A DNA stretch of 62,428 nucleotides, from positions 1 through 62,428 of the forward strand of contig NZ_FQWE01000013.1 of NCBI RefSeq assembly GCF_900129575.1. The letters are read 5' to 3'. How positions within the stretch are numbered: position 1 is the first letter of the stretch; each line of letters starts with the position of its first letter. Below are positions 17,919 to 27,891 of this stretch, in pieces. This DNA comes from Flavobacterium segetis (lineage in GTDB: Bacteria > Bacteroidota > Bacteroidia > Flavobacteriales > Flavobacteriaceae). Below the pieces are notes generated by a model that had not been told where the DNA came from, searched no databases, and was given only the letters and a program-made list of their open reading frames with translations. Made by a program: the position numbers and the translations under genes.

Positions 17919-19691
17919 ATGAAACAAATTTACTCTTTACTCTTTTTATTACTATTCACAGCTGGATTTGCGCAAGCTCCAGCGGGATACTACTCTACAG
18001 CCACCGGAAGTGGTTATACCTTAAAAACTCAATTATATGACATTATAAAGGGTCATACAGTATTAAGTTACGCTGATTTGTACGTTACTTATGAAACCTC
18101 AGACGTTGATAATTTCTATGAAAATGATGGTAGTGTTTTAGATATGTACTCTGAAAATCCATCAGGTGCTGACCCTTATAATTACAGTATAGCGTCGACT
18201 CAACGCTGCGGTAGTAACGGTTACAACAAGGAAAGTGATTGTTATAATAGAGAGCATATTATACCACAATCTGTTTTCGGTGAGCAAACGCCGATGGTTT
18301 CTGATGCGCATTTTATTACTCCTACTGACGGTCAAGTCAACGGAATTCGATCTAATTTTCCACATTCTGTAGTAGCATCGCCAACATTGGTAACAGCAAA
18401 CGGAAGTAAATTAGGACTGAGCACAATTGCAGGATATACTGGAGAAGTATTTGAACCAATAGATGAGTTTAAAGGCGATATCGCTAGAATGTATTTTTAT
18501 TTCGCTACTCGCTATCAAAATTTAGTAGCTGGATATAACTACCCCATGTTTAACAAATCCACTAATAAAGTTTTTACAAATGCTTTTTTAAGTCAATTAC
18601 TAGCTTGGCACAATCAAGATCCAGTTAGTGCAAGGGAAGTAGCAAGAAATAATGCAATTTATGCGCGTCAAAATAATAGAAATCCTTATATTGATAATCC
18701 TAGTTTTGTGGCAGCTGTTTGGAGTACCGAGCCAGCTGATACCGAAGCACCAACTGCTGCAACAAACTTTACAGTAACAACAACTTCAAACTCCGCTACT
18801 TTAACTTGGAATGCAGCTACAGATAATATTGGAGTAACTGGCTATGACCTTTACGTTGATGGAACTTTCAAATCAACTTTCACAGATTTGACAGCAAATG
18901 TGACAGGTTTATTACCATCCACAACGTACAGTTTTTATTTAATTACGAGAGATGATGAAAGAAATTCATCTGTTGAAACTGCCTCTATAAATGGAACAAC
19001 AACAGCGGTTCCATCAGGCACAACGAATTGCGTTTCTGAAGATTTTCAAAATATTCCAGCCAACTCCGTTTCATACGCCACTCAAACTTGGACTAACAGC
19101 GGAGTAACTTGGACTGCTACTGATGCACGTACGGATCAATCCTTAAACGCAAGAGCAATAACAATTAGAAATGGTTCATTAACATCTTCTGCTATTCCTA
19201 ATGGTATTAAAGATTTAACCGTTACCACTCAACTAGTATTCTCTGGAGTTGCAGGAACATTTAAACTAAATGTTAATGGAATTGAAGTAGGAACCATTCC
19301 TTATAGTTCTGCTGTCACAACAACTACAATATCTGGAATAAATGTAACAGGAAATATTACTGTTAGCATTAATGGAAATAGTGGCACAAAAAATCGTGTA
19401 ATAATTGATGATCTTTCATGGTCTTGTAATAATTCATTATCAAATATTGATTTTGATACTAGTAAATTTACAATTTACCCAAATCCTTCAAATGGAACTG
19501 TAAAAATTAATTTCAGCAATTTTGCTGAGAAGCATCAAGTGCAAATATTTTCGCTTTCAGGACAAAAAGTATTTGATGAGGAATATATCAATAGTCCAAA
19601 TGCTGAAATTAATTATGTAACGAAAGGTGTTTACATCGTCAAGATTACAAGGGACGGTGCATCAGAAACAAAAAAATTAATCGTAAATTAA
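17919..19691 (+). CDS. Secreted endonuclease I with FN3 and T9SS sorting domains
   Basis: 590 residues. Signal peptide about 1-19 (AGFAQ). The endonuclease I / extracellular ribonuclease domain (about 25-270) has the catalytic region CYNREHIIPQSVFG followed by SDAHFITPTDGQVNGIRSN. Next comes a fibronectin type III domain (about 285-365, VTGYDLYVDGTFKSTF) and a beta-rich region (about 370-505). The C-terminal type A sorting domain (about 510-590) has FTIYPNPSNG, GVYIVKI and a basic end (KKLIVN). Predicted role: extracellular DNA/RNA degradation, exported by Sec then T9SS. It ends at a good hairpin terminator. Confidence 0.92.
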   Translation: MKQIYSLLFLLLFTAGFAQAPAGYYSTATGSGYTLKTQLYDIIKGHTVLSYADLYVTYETSDVDNFYENDGSVLDMYSENPSGADPYNYSIASTQRCGSNGYNKESDCYNREHIIPQSVFGEQTPMVSDAHFITPTDGQVNGIRSNFPHSVVASPTLVTANGSKLGLSTIAGYTGEVFEPIDEFKGDIARMYFYFATRYQNLVAGYNYPMFNKSTNKVFTNAFLSQLLAWHNQDPVSAREVARNNAIYARQNNRNPYIDNPSFVAAVWSTEPADTEAPTAATNFTVTTTSNSATLTWNAATDNIGVTGYDLYVDGTFKSTFTDLTANVTGLLPSTTYSFYLITRDDERNSSVETASINGTTTAVPSGTTNCVSEDFQNIPANSVSYATQTWTNSGVTWTATDARTDQSLNARAITIRNGSLTSSAIPNGIKDLTVTTQLVFSGVAGTFKLNVNGIEVGTIPYSSAVTTTTISGINVTGNITVSINGNSGTKNRVIIDDLSWSCNNSLSNIDFDTSKFTIYPNPSNGTVKINFSNFAEKHQVQIFSLSGQKVFDEEYINSPNAEINYVTKGVYIVKITRDGASETKKLIVN

Positions 19692-19712
19692 TTTACAGTT
19701 TCAGTTATTCAA

Positions 19713-19741
19713 ATAAGGGCGGCATTTATTGCCGCTCTTAT
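19713..19741 (+). terminator. Terminator after endonuclease gene
   Basis: Stem of 12 bp (19713-19724 with 19730-19741, one G-U pair), 5-base loop. Confidence 0.75.
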
Positions 19742-19929
19742 CATTTAATTTGTACTTCAACTTTAATTTAGTTATTAATTTTTGTCTCTATCGGAAGTTG
19801 TTTCAGATATCAACATTCTAATTAAATTGCTTTAGTTAAGTAAATTCGTCTAGAAAATAAATTTATAAAATTTAAATTTAAAAATTTAAACCAGGTAGTT
19901 TTTATCATTTAAAATTGGATTTTAATTCC

Positions 19930-19960
19930 TTGCTCGTACTATTTTTTTAAACTAAATTTG
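19930..19960 (+). promoter_or_regulatory. purL promoter
   Basis: TTG at 19930-19932, 20-base spacer, TAAATTTG at 19953-19960, giving a predicted start of transcription about 20 bases before the purL ATG. Supports the ATG at 19988 over the in-frame start at 19958, which falls inside the promoter. Confidence 0.7.
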
Positions 19961-19987
19961 CATCGCAATACAACAAACTACACAACA

Positions 19988-22900
19988 ATGATCCACTTCT
20001 TTGAAAACAAAAGCAAAACTGTTTTTGCAGTACAAATGCAAATACTATCGAGCGTAGACGAGATGTCGGCTCAAGACATTTCAAAATTAAATTGGCTTTT
20101 TGCCGACTCAAATAAAATAGAAAAATCCGTATTGACGGATTTTTTTGTTGGACCACGTGCCACAATGGTAACGCCTTGGAGTACCAATGCTGTTGAAATT
20201 ACTCAAAACATGGGAATTAATGGTATCATTCGAATTGAGGAATTTCATAAAGTAACGGAAGATTTTACTGATTTTGACCCAATGCTTTCACAAAAATATA
20301 CAGAGTTACACCAGGATATTTTTACAATCAATGTGCAACCAGAACCTATTTTAGACATCGAAGATATTGATGCGTACAATAAAAAAGAAGGTTTGGCTTT
20401 AAGCCTTGATGAAGTAGAATACTTAGATAATTTATCCGCTAAATTAGGTAGAAAATTAACCGATTCTGAGATTTTCGCATTTTCACAAGCGAATTCTGAA
20501 CACTGTCGTCACAAAATTTTCAACGGAACATTTGTAATTGATGGTGTAGAAAAAGAAACTTCTCTTTTCAAATTAATCAAGAAAACATCTCAAGAAAACC
20601 CGAACGATATTGTATCGGCATATAAAGATAACGTGGCTTTTGTAAAAGGGCCAAGAGTACAACAATTTGCTCCAAAAACCGCTGACAAAGCAGATTTTTA
20701 CGAAATAAAAGAATTTGATTCGGTTATATCCTTAAAAGCTGAAACACATAATTTCCCAACAACCGTAGAGCCTTTCAACGGAGCTGCAACAGGCTCAGGT
20801 GGAGAAATTCGAGATCGTTTAGCTGGTGGACAAGGTTCTTTACCATTAGCGGGAACGGCAGTTTACATGACTTCGTACTCACGCTTGGAAACGTTCGACT
20901 CCGCTCACGATGACAAACCATGGGAAAATGGAATGAAAGAAAGAAAATGGTTGTACCAAACTCCAATGGATATTTTAATTAAAGCATCTAATGGAGCTTC
21001 TGATTTTGGAAACAAATTCGGCCAACCGCTAATTACGGGATCTTTATTAACTTTCGAACACGAAGAAAACAATCGCAAAATTGGTTACGATAAAGTGATC
21101 ATGCAAGCGGGAGGAATTGGTTACGGAAAATTAGATCAAGCTATTAAGAAAAAACCACAAGAAGGCGATAAAATTGTTATTCTAGGTGGAGAAAATTATA
21201 GAATCGGAATGGGTGGTGCTGCGGTTTCATCTGCAGATACTGGAGCTTTCGGTTCAGGAATTGAGTTGAATGCGATACAGCGTTCGAACCCAGAAATGCA
21301 AAAACGCGCTGCAAATGCTATTCGTGCCTTTGTAGAAAGCGACAATAATCCAATTGTTTCTATTCACGATCACGGTGCTGGAGGACACTTAAACTGTCTT
21401 TCTGAACTAGTGGAAGAAACGGGTGGATTAATCGATCTTGATAAATTACCTGTGGGAGATCCTACCCTTTCGGCAAAAGAGATAATCGGTAACGAATCTC
21501 AAGAAAGAATGGGATTGGTAATTAGTCAAAAAGACATTGATTTATTACAAAGAGTGGCCGATAGAGAACGTTCTCCAATGTACCAAGTGGGTGATGTTAC
21601 GGGCGATCACCGTTTTACTTTCCAATCAAAATCTACTGGTGCTAAGCCAATGGATTATGCTTTGGAAGATTTCTTTGGTAGTTCTCCAAAAACGGTCATG
21701 AACGATAAAACAATTGCTTACAATTATGCTCCTCTGGAGTATTCTGTAAAAAACATTTCAACTTACTTACAACAAGTATTGCAACTCGAAGCAGTGGCTT
21801 GTAAAGACTGGTTGACTAATAAAGTAGACCGTTGTGTAGGTGGAAAAGTAGCCAAGCAACAAACTGCTGGGCCCTTGCAATTACCATTAAATAATGTTGG
21901 TGTAATGGCTTTAGATTATCAAGGAGCTGAGGGAATTGCCACATCAATTGGGCACTCTCCTATCGCGTCTTTAATTGATCCTGTTGCGGGTACACGAACT
22001 GCTATTGCAGAATCGTTATCAAACATTGTTTGGGCTCCTATTAAGGACGGAATGAAAGGAATTTCATTGTCTGCCAACTGGATGTGGGCTTGTAAAAATG
22101 AAGGTGAAGACGCTCGTTTGTACGCAGCTGTGGAAGCTTGTTCAAAATTTGCAATTGAATTGGGAATCAATATTCCAACAGGAAAAGATTCGCTTTCTAT
22201 GAAACAAAAATATCCAAATGACGAAGTAATCGCACCGGGAACAGTTATTATTTCGGCAGGTGGCAACTGTATCGATATTAAAAAAGTAGTAGAACCTGTC
22301 CTTCAAAAAGATGGTGGTTCTATTTATTATATTAATTTGTCGCAAGACGATTTTAAATTAGGTGGTTCATCATTCGCACAAACATTAAATGCGATAGGAA
22401 ACGAAGCACCAACTATTAAAAGTGCTGCTTTCTTTAAAAATGCTTTCAATACCATTCAAGATTTAATTTTAGACAATCAAATTCTTGCAGGGCACGATAT
22501 AGGAAGTGGTGGTTTGATTACAACCTTATTAGAAATGTGTTTTGCTGATGTGAATTTAGGGGCCAAAATTGATTTCTCTGTTTTTGAAGAAAAAGACATC
22601 ATAAAATATTTATTTGCTGAGAATATCGGAATTGTTTTCCAAGCGAAAGACAATACAACTATTGAAGCTAAATTAAACACTAACGGACTTACTTTCTACA
22701 AATTAGGAAACGCTACTGCCGATGCTACTCTAGATTTCGGCCCTAGTAAATTAGATATTGCAAAATACAGAGATATTTGGTTTAAAACTTCGTTCTTATT
22801 AGACCAAAAACAATCTAAAAACGGAACGGCTCAACAGCGTTTTGATAATTACAAAAACCAACCCCTACAGTACACTTTCCCAATTCACTTTACAGGGAAA

Positions 22901-23674
22901 AGTCCAGTAATCGATAATTCAAAACCACGTCCAAAAGCAGCTATTATCCGTGAAAAAGGAAGTAATTCTGAGCGTGAAATGGCTAATGCAATGTATTTAG
23001 CAGGTTTTGACGTTAAAGACATTCACATGACTGATCTGATTTCAGGACGTGAAAATCTAGAAGACATTCAGTTCATAGGAGCGGTTGGAGGCTTCTCTAA
23101 CTCTGATGTTTTAGGTTCTGCCAAAGGTTGGGCTGGAGCTTTCAAATACAATGAAAAGGCAAATACGGCATTAAATAACTTCTTTAAACGCGAAGACACT
23201 TTATCGGTTGGAATTTGCAACGGTTGTCAATTATTCGTCGAATTGGAATTAATCCATTCAGAGCACGAACAAATGCCTAAAATGTTATATAATGATAGTA
23301 ACAAACACGAAAGTATTTTTACATCAGTAACTGTACAAGAAAATAAATCTGTGATGTTGTCAAGCTTAGCTGGAGCAACATTAGGCGTTTGGGTTTCGCA
23401 TGGTGAAGGAAAATTTGAATTGCCATTAGGTGAAGAGCGTTACAACATTGTAGGGAAATACGCTTACGAAGGCTATCCTGCTAATCCAAACGGTTCTCAT
23501 TATGATGTTGCTATGCTTTGTGATGTAACGGGACGCCATATGGTTACTATGCCGCACATTGAGCGTTCTACGTACCAGTGGAACTGGGCGCACTATCCAA
23601 AAGATAGAAACGATGAAGTTTCGCCTTGGCATGAAGCGTTTATCAATGCCAGAAAATGGATTGAAAACAACTAA
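19988..23674 (+). CDS. purL: Phosphoribosylformylglycinamidine synthase, large single-chain form
   Basis: 1228 residues from the ATG at 19988 (MIHFFENKSKTVF). Fourth step of purine synthesis: FGAR plus glutamine plus ATP to FGAM. Domain order as in proteobacterial PurL: an N-terminal PurS-like domain, then a linker with FSQANSEHCRHKIFNG. Two AIRS-type ATP-binding halves follow (AETHNFPTTVEPFNGAATGSG; PTGKDSLSMKQ). The C-terminal class I glutaminase has the nucleophile in VGICNGCQLF and His/Glu in MPHIERS. Length is as expected for the fused form. No other pur genes are adjacent. Terminated by a hairpin 20 bases downstream. Confidence 0.98.
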   Translation: MIHFFENKSKTVFAVQMQILSSVDEMSAQDISKLNWLFADSNKIEKSVLTDFFVGPRATMVTPWSTNAVEITQNMGINGIIRIEEFHKVTEDFTDFDPMLSQKYTELHQDIFTINVQPEPILDIEDIDAYNKKEGLALSLDEVEYLDNLSAKLGRKLTDSEIFAFSQANSEHCRHKIFNGTFVIDGVEKETSLFKLIKKTSQENPNDIVSAYKDNVAFVKGPRVQQFAPKTADKADFYEIKEFDSVISLKAETHNFPTTVEPFNGAATGSGGEIRDRLAGGQGSLPLAGTAVYMTSYSRLETFDSAHDDKPWENGMKERKWLYQTPMDILIKASNGASDFGNKFGQPLITGSLLTFEHEENNRKIGYDKVIMQAGGIGYGKLDQAIKKKPQEGDKIVILGGENYRIGMGGAAVSSADTGAFGSGIELNAIQRSNPEMQKRAANAIRAFVESDNNPIVSIHDHGAGGHLNCLSELVEETGGLIDLDKLPVGDPTLSAKEIIGNESQERMGLVISQKDIDLLQRVADRERSPMYQVGDVTGDHRFTFQSKSTGAKPMDYALEDFFGSSPKTVMNDKTIAYNYAPLEYSVKNISTYLQQVLQLEAVACKDWLTNKVDRCVGGKVAKQQTAGPLQLPLNNVGVMALDYQGAEGIATSIGHSPIASLIDPVAGTRTAIAESLSNIVWAPIKDGMKGISLSANWMWACKNEGEDARLYAAVEACSKFAIELGINIPTGKDSLSMKQKYPNDEVIAPGTVIISAGGNCIDIKKVVEPVLQKDGGSIYYINLSQDDFKLGGSSFAQTLNAIGNEAPTIKSAAFFKNAFNTIQDLILDNQILAGHDIGSGGLITTLLEMCFADVNLGAKIDFSVFEEKDIIKYLFAENIGIVFQAKDNTTIEAKLNTNGLTFYKLGNATADATLDFGPSKLDIAKYRDIWFKTSFLLDQKQSKNGTAQQRFDNYKNQPLQYTFPIHFTGKSPVIDNSKPRPKAAIIREKGSNSEREMANAMYLAGFDVKDIHMTDLISGRENLEDIQFIGAVGGFSNSDVLGSAKGWAGAFKYNEKANTALNNFFKREDTLSVGICNGCQLFVELELIHSEHEQMPKMLYNDSNKHESIFTSVTVQENKSVMLSSLAGATLGVWVSHGEGKFELPLGEERYNIVGKYAYEGYPANPNGSHYDVAMLCDVTGRHMVTMPHIERSTYQWNWAHYPKDRNDEVSPWHEAFINARKWIENN

Positions 23675-23695
23675 TATTTAGTTATTTATATATGG

Positions 23696-23727
23696 AAAGC
23701 GTTCTCGAAAGGGAGCGCTTTTTTTTA
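23696..23727 (+). terminator. purL terminator
   Basis: Stem 23696-23706 with 23711-23721 (two G-U pairs), GAAA-type loop, T run. Confidence 0.85.
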
Positions 23728-24187
23728 CATATTAACATCATCGTATCGAAATACAATCTAAAATAAAATATAGGCATTACGAGACTTACAACATTACAGC
23801 AAAAAAAATTAAATATGTAAGTTTGATTTCAAACTTTATTAGCAACAACAATCCAGAACTAAGCTTGACAATTTTTATAAATAGATTTGATAATAAATTT
23901 AAAGAATATTTTAAGTACTACGATAAATATTTTTAAAATAATAGTTATTTATTTGATAATTATTTAACGTAATTTGTAATTCATAATTCCTAATGAAAAA
24001 GTGACTTATTGCCTATGTAGTGTAGAGTTTCCTGTTTTATAATTAGTAAATTTATCTTAATGAATTAAAAATAATAAAATAATTATGGCTTAATCATATT
24101 GTTTCTCAATGTAAATAAGAGCTATGTTTAAGCTAAAATGCCTTGTATTATTAAAACAATAAATTTATTTTCCTGTCACAACTTAGT
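23728..24187. other. Gene-free stretch after purL
   Basis: About 460 AT-rich bases with no open frame of note on either strand and no strong hairpin. Nothing recognisable before the -7 box at 24188. Confidence 0.4.
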
Positions 24188-24195
24188 TATATTTG
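24188..24195 (+). promoter_or_regulatory. -7 box upstream of the GlcG/HbpS-like gene
   Basis: TATATTTG matches TAnnTTTG, 66 bases before the start codon. A clear -33 TTG is not present at the right distance. Confidence 0.4.
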
Positions 24196-24261
24196 TCCCT
24201 GATATAAAATAAAAATCTAAAACTATCTTAAAAAATTATACCACTCAACGATAACAAAACG

Positions 24262-24741
24262 ATGATCAAAAATACCATTTTAATTTTACTACTATTCATG
24301 TCTACAATGATAAATGCGCAAGAAAAATTTATACAAATCCCAATATTAACTGGTGAAACAGCTTTAAAAATGGTACAAGCTGCAGCAGAGCAAGCTCAAA
24401 AAGATGGATTATATGTAACTATCACTATTGTAGATCGATCAGGGCAAACGCTGGCAGTTTCGAGACACCATAATGCAGGCGTGCATACTATAAGAGCAAG
24501 TTATAAAAAAGCTTATACCGCTTGTTCTCAAAAGAGAGAAACTGCTGAAATTGCAAAAGGACTAATAGATGGAAGTATTCCTGAAGATATTCGATTTCTA
24601 GATGAAAACATTTTAATGATGGATGGAGGGATTCCAATTATTAGGAACGGTAAAGTTGTTGGCGGAATTGGAGTTGGCGGTGCTCATGGAAGTGAAGATG
24701 TTCGCATTGCTAAAGCAGGATTAAGTATTCTGACCGAATGA
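24262..24741 (+). CDS. Exported GlcG/HbpS-family protein
   Basis: 159 residues. Signal peptide about 1-19 (MINAQE). The rest is one GlcG/HbpS domain: [39 protein letters not shown], and the glycine-rich end [19 protein letters not shown]. Family knowledge: small oligomeric proteins of uncertain function. HbpS of Streptomyces binds haem and signals oxidative stress; others are found beside glycolate or propanediol genes. Here neither context is present, so only the family can be named. It stands alone with its own probable promoter. Confidence 0.85.
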   Translation: MIKNTILILLLFMSTMINAQEKFIQIPILTGETALKMVQAAAEQAQKDGLYVTITIVDRSGQTLAVSRHHNAGVHTIRASYKKAYTACSQKRETAEIAKGLIDGSIPEDIRFLDENILMMDGGIPIIRNGKVVGGIGVGGAHGSEDVRIAKAGLSILTE

Positions 24742-24881
24742 TTTTTTATTTCAACATAACACGCTCTATAAACCGCCTCTAATTGCAGCACCAAAAAATT
24801 CACATCACTATCAAAAATTTAAACATTTTAAATTTTTGTTTAATAATTTGTTAAAAATGATAAACAAACTAAAAAAAAGTG

Positions 24882-24889
24882 TATCTTTG
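24882..24889 (+). promoter_or_regulatory. -7 box of the fasciclin gene
   Basis: TATCTTTG, exact TAnnTTTG, 36 bases before the ATG. No well-placed -33 TTG. Confidence 0.5.
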
Positions 24890-24925
24890 AGCATCTTAAT
24901 TTAATTTTAACATAAAAAAACAACT

Positions 24926-25510
24926 ATGAAATTAGTAAAATCAATTAGTGCTTTAGCATTATTAGGAGTAATAGCTACTTCTTGTGGAGAGAAAAAAACA
25001 GCTGACACAACAGAAATGGCTGACACAACTGCTGTAGCAATGGATACAATGGCAGTAGCTGAAACTGGAAACATTGTAGATGTAGCTGCTGGGAATGCAG
25101 ATTTCTCTACTCTTGTAGCAGCTGTAAAAGCAGCAAATTTAGTTGAAACATTAAGCGGAGAAGGCCCATTTACTGTTTTTGCTCCAAACAATGCTGCATT
25201 TGATAAATTACCAGCAGGTACAGTAGATACTCTATTGAAGCCAGAAAGTGCTGAAAAATTAAAATCAGTGTTGACTTACCACGTTGTTGCAGGAAAATTT
25301 GATGCTGCTACAGTTATTGATGCAATCAATAAAAATAATGGAAAATACACTGTTACTACAGTACAAGGTGGTACAATTGTATTAAGCTTGAAAGACGGAA
25401 AAGTAATGCTAACAGATGCTAATGGAGGAACTGCTACAGTGATTCTTGCTGATGTTGCTGCTTCAAATGGTGTTATTCACGCTATTGATACGGTTGTTAT
25501 GCCTAAATAA
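24926..25510 (+). CDS. Fasciclin (FAS1) domain lipoprotein
   Basis: 194 residues. Lipoprotein signal (LGVIATSCGEK, lipidated Cys near 20), then an acidic Thr/Asp-rich linker (about 24-50), then one FAS1 domain (about 55-194). The domain shows FSTLVAAVKAANLVETL, FTVFAPNNAAFDKLPAG, VLTYHVVAGKFDA and the closing GVIHAIDTVVMP. Family knowledge: FAS1 domains mediate adhesion or protein contacts outside the cytoplasm. Start is clear and terminator follows within 25 bases. Single-gene transcript. Confidence 0.92.
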   Translation: MKLVKSISALALLGVIATSCGEKKTADTTEMADTTAVAMDTMAVAETGNIVDVAAGNADFSTLVAAVKAANLVETLSGEGPFTVFAPNNAAFDKLPAGTVDTLLKPESAEKLKSVLTYHVVAGKFDAATVIDAINKNNGKYTVTTVQGGTIVLSLKDGKVMLTDANGGTATVILADVAASNGVIHAIDTVVMPK

Positions 25511-25530
25511 GGTTCTTAACTAATTCTATA

Positions 25531-25560
25531 AAAAACCGTTACAGCAATGTAACGGTTTTT
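25531..25560 (+). terminator. Terminator of the fasciclin gene
   Basis: Perfect 12-bp stem (25531-25542 with 25549-25560), 6-base loop, T run. Confidence 0.9.
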
Positions 25561-25674
25561 TTACGGATAAAAATCAATGTATATTTCTAATCAGAAAGAT
25601 GTTTATAGCGCTACTTATAATATTAGTTATAATTATCAAATAAAAATAATAACACTCATAAAATTGAATTCTGA

Positions 25675-25713
25675 AAAGTTTAAATCTAATTTTTTAAATT
25701 AGATTTAAACTTT
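25675..25713. terminator. AT-rich bidirectional hairpin
   Basis: Perfect 16-bp inverted repeat (25675-25690 with 25698-25713), 7-base loop, reaching into the stop codon of the minus-strand DUF4494 gene. Probably its terminator, but the stem is almost all A-T. Confidence 0.65.
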
Positions 25714-26263
25714 ATATAACTTCCTCTCCCTCTATTACAAATTCCATGTGATCCTCTACCTCTTCTAGAACTTCTGACTTAGATGCTTTTAATGTGTTGA
25801 ACTTTTCGAGTTGTTCTAGTTCTCCTTCCTCACCAGAGAAATAAGGAAATACATCAAATATAGGTGACTCTGTAATTGCAGGAATTGTGTAATCGCCCAT
25901 CGTTCCGGTCATCACACTAACTGTATTATCAAATGCTTCTTTTACATCATTAGCTTGAACTAATAAATACATATTGCTTTTGCGTTCTTTTCCACTTTCC
26001 TCATCATATGCTAGCAGCGAAACTTTAGATTTAAACCATCGATCTGTATTCTCAAAAGGATGAATTTCTGCATAATTAGCGATCTTAATATTGGTGATTT
26101 TAAATTCTTCGCTAATGTAAGCCGACATTTCCTCTGTGATCCTGCTTTCGGCCTCTGTATAGGAAACTGCATCAACTAAATAGGGTTCAGTGGTCACTTT
26201 TTGACCGCCATTTTCATCTGTTTTTTTATACTTTACTTTACATTCGTACCAAATTGTGCTCAT
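25712..26263 (-). CDS. DUF4494 domain protein
   Basis: 183 residues, cytoplasmic, acidic C-terminus (EVEDHMEFVIEGEEVI). The start MSTIWYECKVKYKKTDENG and the phrase PYLVDAVSYTEAESRI fit the Bacteroidetes DUF4494 family, whose role is not known. No signal peptide or catalytic motif. An exact -7 box TATCTTTG lies on the minus strand at 26292-26285, 21 bases before the ATG. Neighbours on both sides are separated by terminators, so it is a stand-alone gene and context gives no clue to function. Confidence 0.85.
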   Translation of the reverse strand: MSTIWYECKVKYKKTDENGGQKVTTEPYLVDAVSYTEAESRITEEMSAYISEEFKITNIKIANYAEIHPFENTDRWFKSKVSLLAYDEESGKERKSNMYLLVQANDVKEAFDNTVSVMTGTMGDYTIPAITESPIFDVFPYFSGEEGELEQLEKFNTLKASKSEVLEEVEDHMEFVIEGEEVI

Positions 26264-26284
26264 CGTTTATTTATTTAAGGATGT

Positions 26285-26292
26285 CAAAGATA
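26285..26292 (-). promoter_or_regulatory. -7 box of the DUF4494 gene
   Basis: TATCTTTG on the minus strand, 21 bases before the start codon; no clear -33 TTG. Confidence 0.5.
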
Positions 26293-26397
26293 GATTTTAG
26301 ACGTAAAATAAAGTAGTTTTTGCCAAATAGATATTCACAATTTGATTTATATTTCACTGTCTATTTTATTTTTTAAAAAGAGATGTAATTTTACAAA

Positions 26398-26433
26398 AAA
26401 AAACAGCCTCTCAAAAATGGAGGGCTGTTTTTT
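26398..26433 (-). terminator. Terminator of the tetR-nitroreductase unit
   Basis: Stem of 11 bp (26398-26408 with 26423-26433), 14-base loop that can itself pair partly, T-rich on the minus strand side. Confidence 0.75.
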
Positions 26434-26450
26434 ATGAATGTCGAATTTAA

Positions 26451-27083
26451 TTATTCATATAAAGTAACTAGGTCTTCCCTACTCTTTCTCACTTTTGTTA
26501 AATTGACTAACCAGTCATTACTCGCATCTCTATAACCAAGTGGAAGAATCACGCAACTCCTAAGACCTTTTTCTCTTAATCCTAAAATTGTATCTAATGC
26601 CTCAGGATCAAAACCTTCAATAGGTGTACTATCTACACCTTCAAAAGCGGCGGCGGCAATCGCTTGTGAAAAAGCAATGTAAGCTTGTCTAGCTGCATGC
26701 TGAAAATTCACTTCAGGATCTTTTTGCGGATAGGTATTCAACAACATTTGACGGTATTTTTCCCAACCTTCATTTTTGAAGCCGCGAATTTCATTCGTCA
26801 GATCAAACATTTTATTAATTCGCTCCACAGTGTAAGTGTCCCATGCAGCGAATACAAGCAAATGAGAACAATCAGTAATTACGGATTGATTCCATCCTAT
26901 TACTCTAATTTTTTCTTTAAGTTCCTGGTTAGTTACAACCATGATTTCAAAAGGTTGCAATCCACTTGACGTAGGCGCTAGAGATGCTGCTTCAATAATA
27001 GCATCTATTTTTTCTTGTCCTATTGTTTCGCCATTCATAGCCTTAGCTGCGTAACGCCATTTCAATTTATCAATTAATTCCAT
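26451..27083 (-). CDS. NAD(P)H-dependent nitroreductase-family flavoenzyme
   Basis: 210 residues, FMN-type nitroreductase fold. Visible: LKWRYAAKAMNGE at the N-terminus, SLAPTSSGLQPFEIMVV (FMN-phosphate region), AFSQAIAAAAFEGVDSTPIEGF and GLRSCVILPLGYRD. Predicted to reduce nitro-aromatics or quinones with NAD(P)H and FMN; the physiological substrate is unknown. It follows the minus-strand TetR gene by 41 bases and shares its transcript, so it is probably the regulated target of that repressor (inference). Confidence 0.88.
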   Translation of the reverse strand: MELIDKLKWRYAAKAMNGETIGQEKIDAIIEAASLAPTSSGLQPFEIMVVTNQELKEKIRVIGWNQSVITDCSHLLVFAAWDTYTVERINKMFDLTNEIRGFKNEGWEKYRQMLLNTYPQKDPEVNFQHAARQAYIAFSQAIAAAAFEGVDSTPIEGFDPEALDTILGLREKGLRSCVILPLGYRDASNDWLVNLTKVRKSREDLVTLYE

Positions 27084-27124
27084 TTATATTCTATTTATTA
27101 AATTTCTATTTATTTTACTTATTA

Positions 27125-27703
27125 CTATCTTCTAATACTGTCCCAAGCTACCTTAAATGCATCGTTTAGTGTTGTATCGCATAGAGTACAAAGTTTTCTA
27201 TTATCCATATTCATTAAAAATGCAATAGGATAAACAGTAAAAGCATAAAGTAAATAAGGTGATATCTCTTTTATGATTCCTTGTTGCTTTCCCTCATTCC
27301 ATACATCAAAAAGCAATTTAAGATGTTTTAATCCTTCTTGTCGCGTTGGTTCGTCGATCATAGGCGTATTGTCGCACTGAGATAAAAAAGATGCTTCTTC
27401 CTTGTTGTTTAACTTAAAGTGAGCCATTTTGTACCAAATTTTTTCAAAACGATCTTTTATTGTTTCTCCCGAATCGTAATTAGCGAAAGTAGCTTTCGCA
27501 AAAGATTCCTTCACATCAAGATACAGTTGATTTACTAAATCCTGCTTACTTTCAAAATAAAGATAAATAGTAGCTGGTGATACATTAGCAATTCTGGCAA
27601 CTTTTGCCATTGATGCACCTTGAATACCATCTCTATTTACTAAACACAAAGTAGCCTTTAGTAGTGCGCTGCGTTTATCAATGCTTTTTTGAAGTAAGGC
27701 CAT
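27125..27703 (-). CDS. TetR-family regulator upstream of the nitroreductase
   Basis: 192 residues. N-terminal TetR helix-turn-helix (about 8-55: GASMAKVARIANVSPATIYLYFESKQDL) and a helical ligand-binding C-terminal part. Co-transcribed with the nitroreductase. A perfect 12-bp palindrome ATGAACGTTCAT lies just upstream of its -7 box (TATCTTTG, minus strand 27758-27751), where the -33 element should be, which suggests autorepression. It is divergent from a second, unrelated TetR gene. Confidence 0.9.
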   Translation of the reverse strand: MALLQKSIDKRSALLKATLCLVNRDGIQGASMAKVARIANVSPATIYLYFESKQDLVNQLYLDVKESFAKATFANYDSGETIKDRFEKIWYKMAHFKLNNKEEASFLSQCDNTPMIDEPTRQEGLKHLKLLFDVWNEGKQQGIIKEISPYLLYAFTVYPIAFLMNMDNRKLCTLCDTTLNDAFKVAWDSIRR

Positions 27704-27750
27704 GCTAAAATATTTAATTAATTAATAAATTTTACGGAAAAATATTTTGA

Positions 27751-27780
27751 CAAAGATATTAAAAAAGAATGAACGTTCAT
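27751..27780 (-). promoter_or_regulatory. Promoter and operator of the tetR-nitroreductase unit
   Basis: -7 box TATCTTTG (27758-27751, minus strand) preceded by the palindrome ATGAACGTTCAT at 27769-27780. The palindrome covers the expected -33 position; no separate TTG is seen there. Confidence 0.6.
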
Positions 27781-27891
27781 AAATATTATTATTTATTTCT
27801 AAAAATTTATCGAGCGAATTGCTTCAATGCTTTTTATAATAAATAGCTCAATAGTAAAATCTTTTTCGTTAATATTATGTTAATTCAAAAA

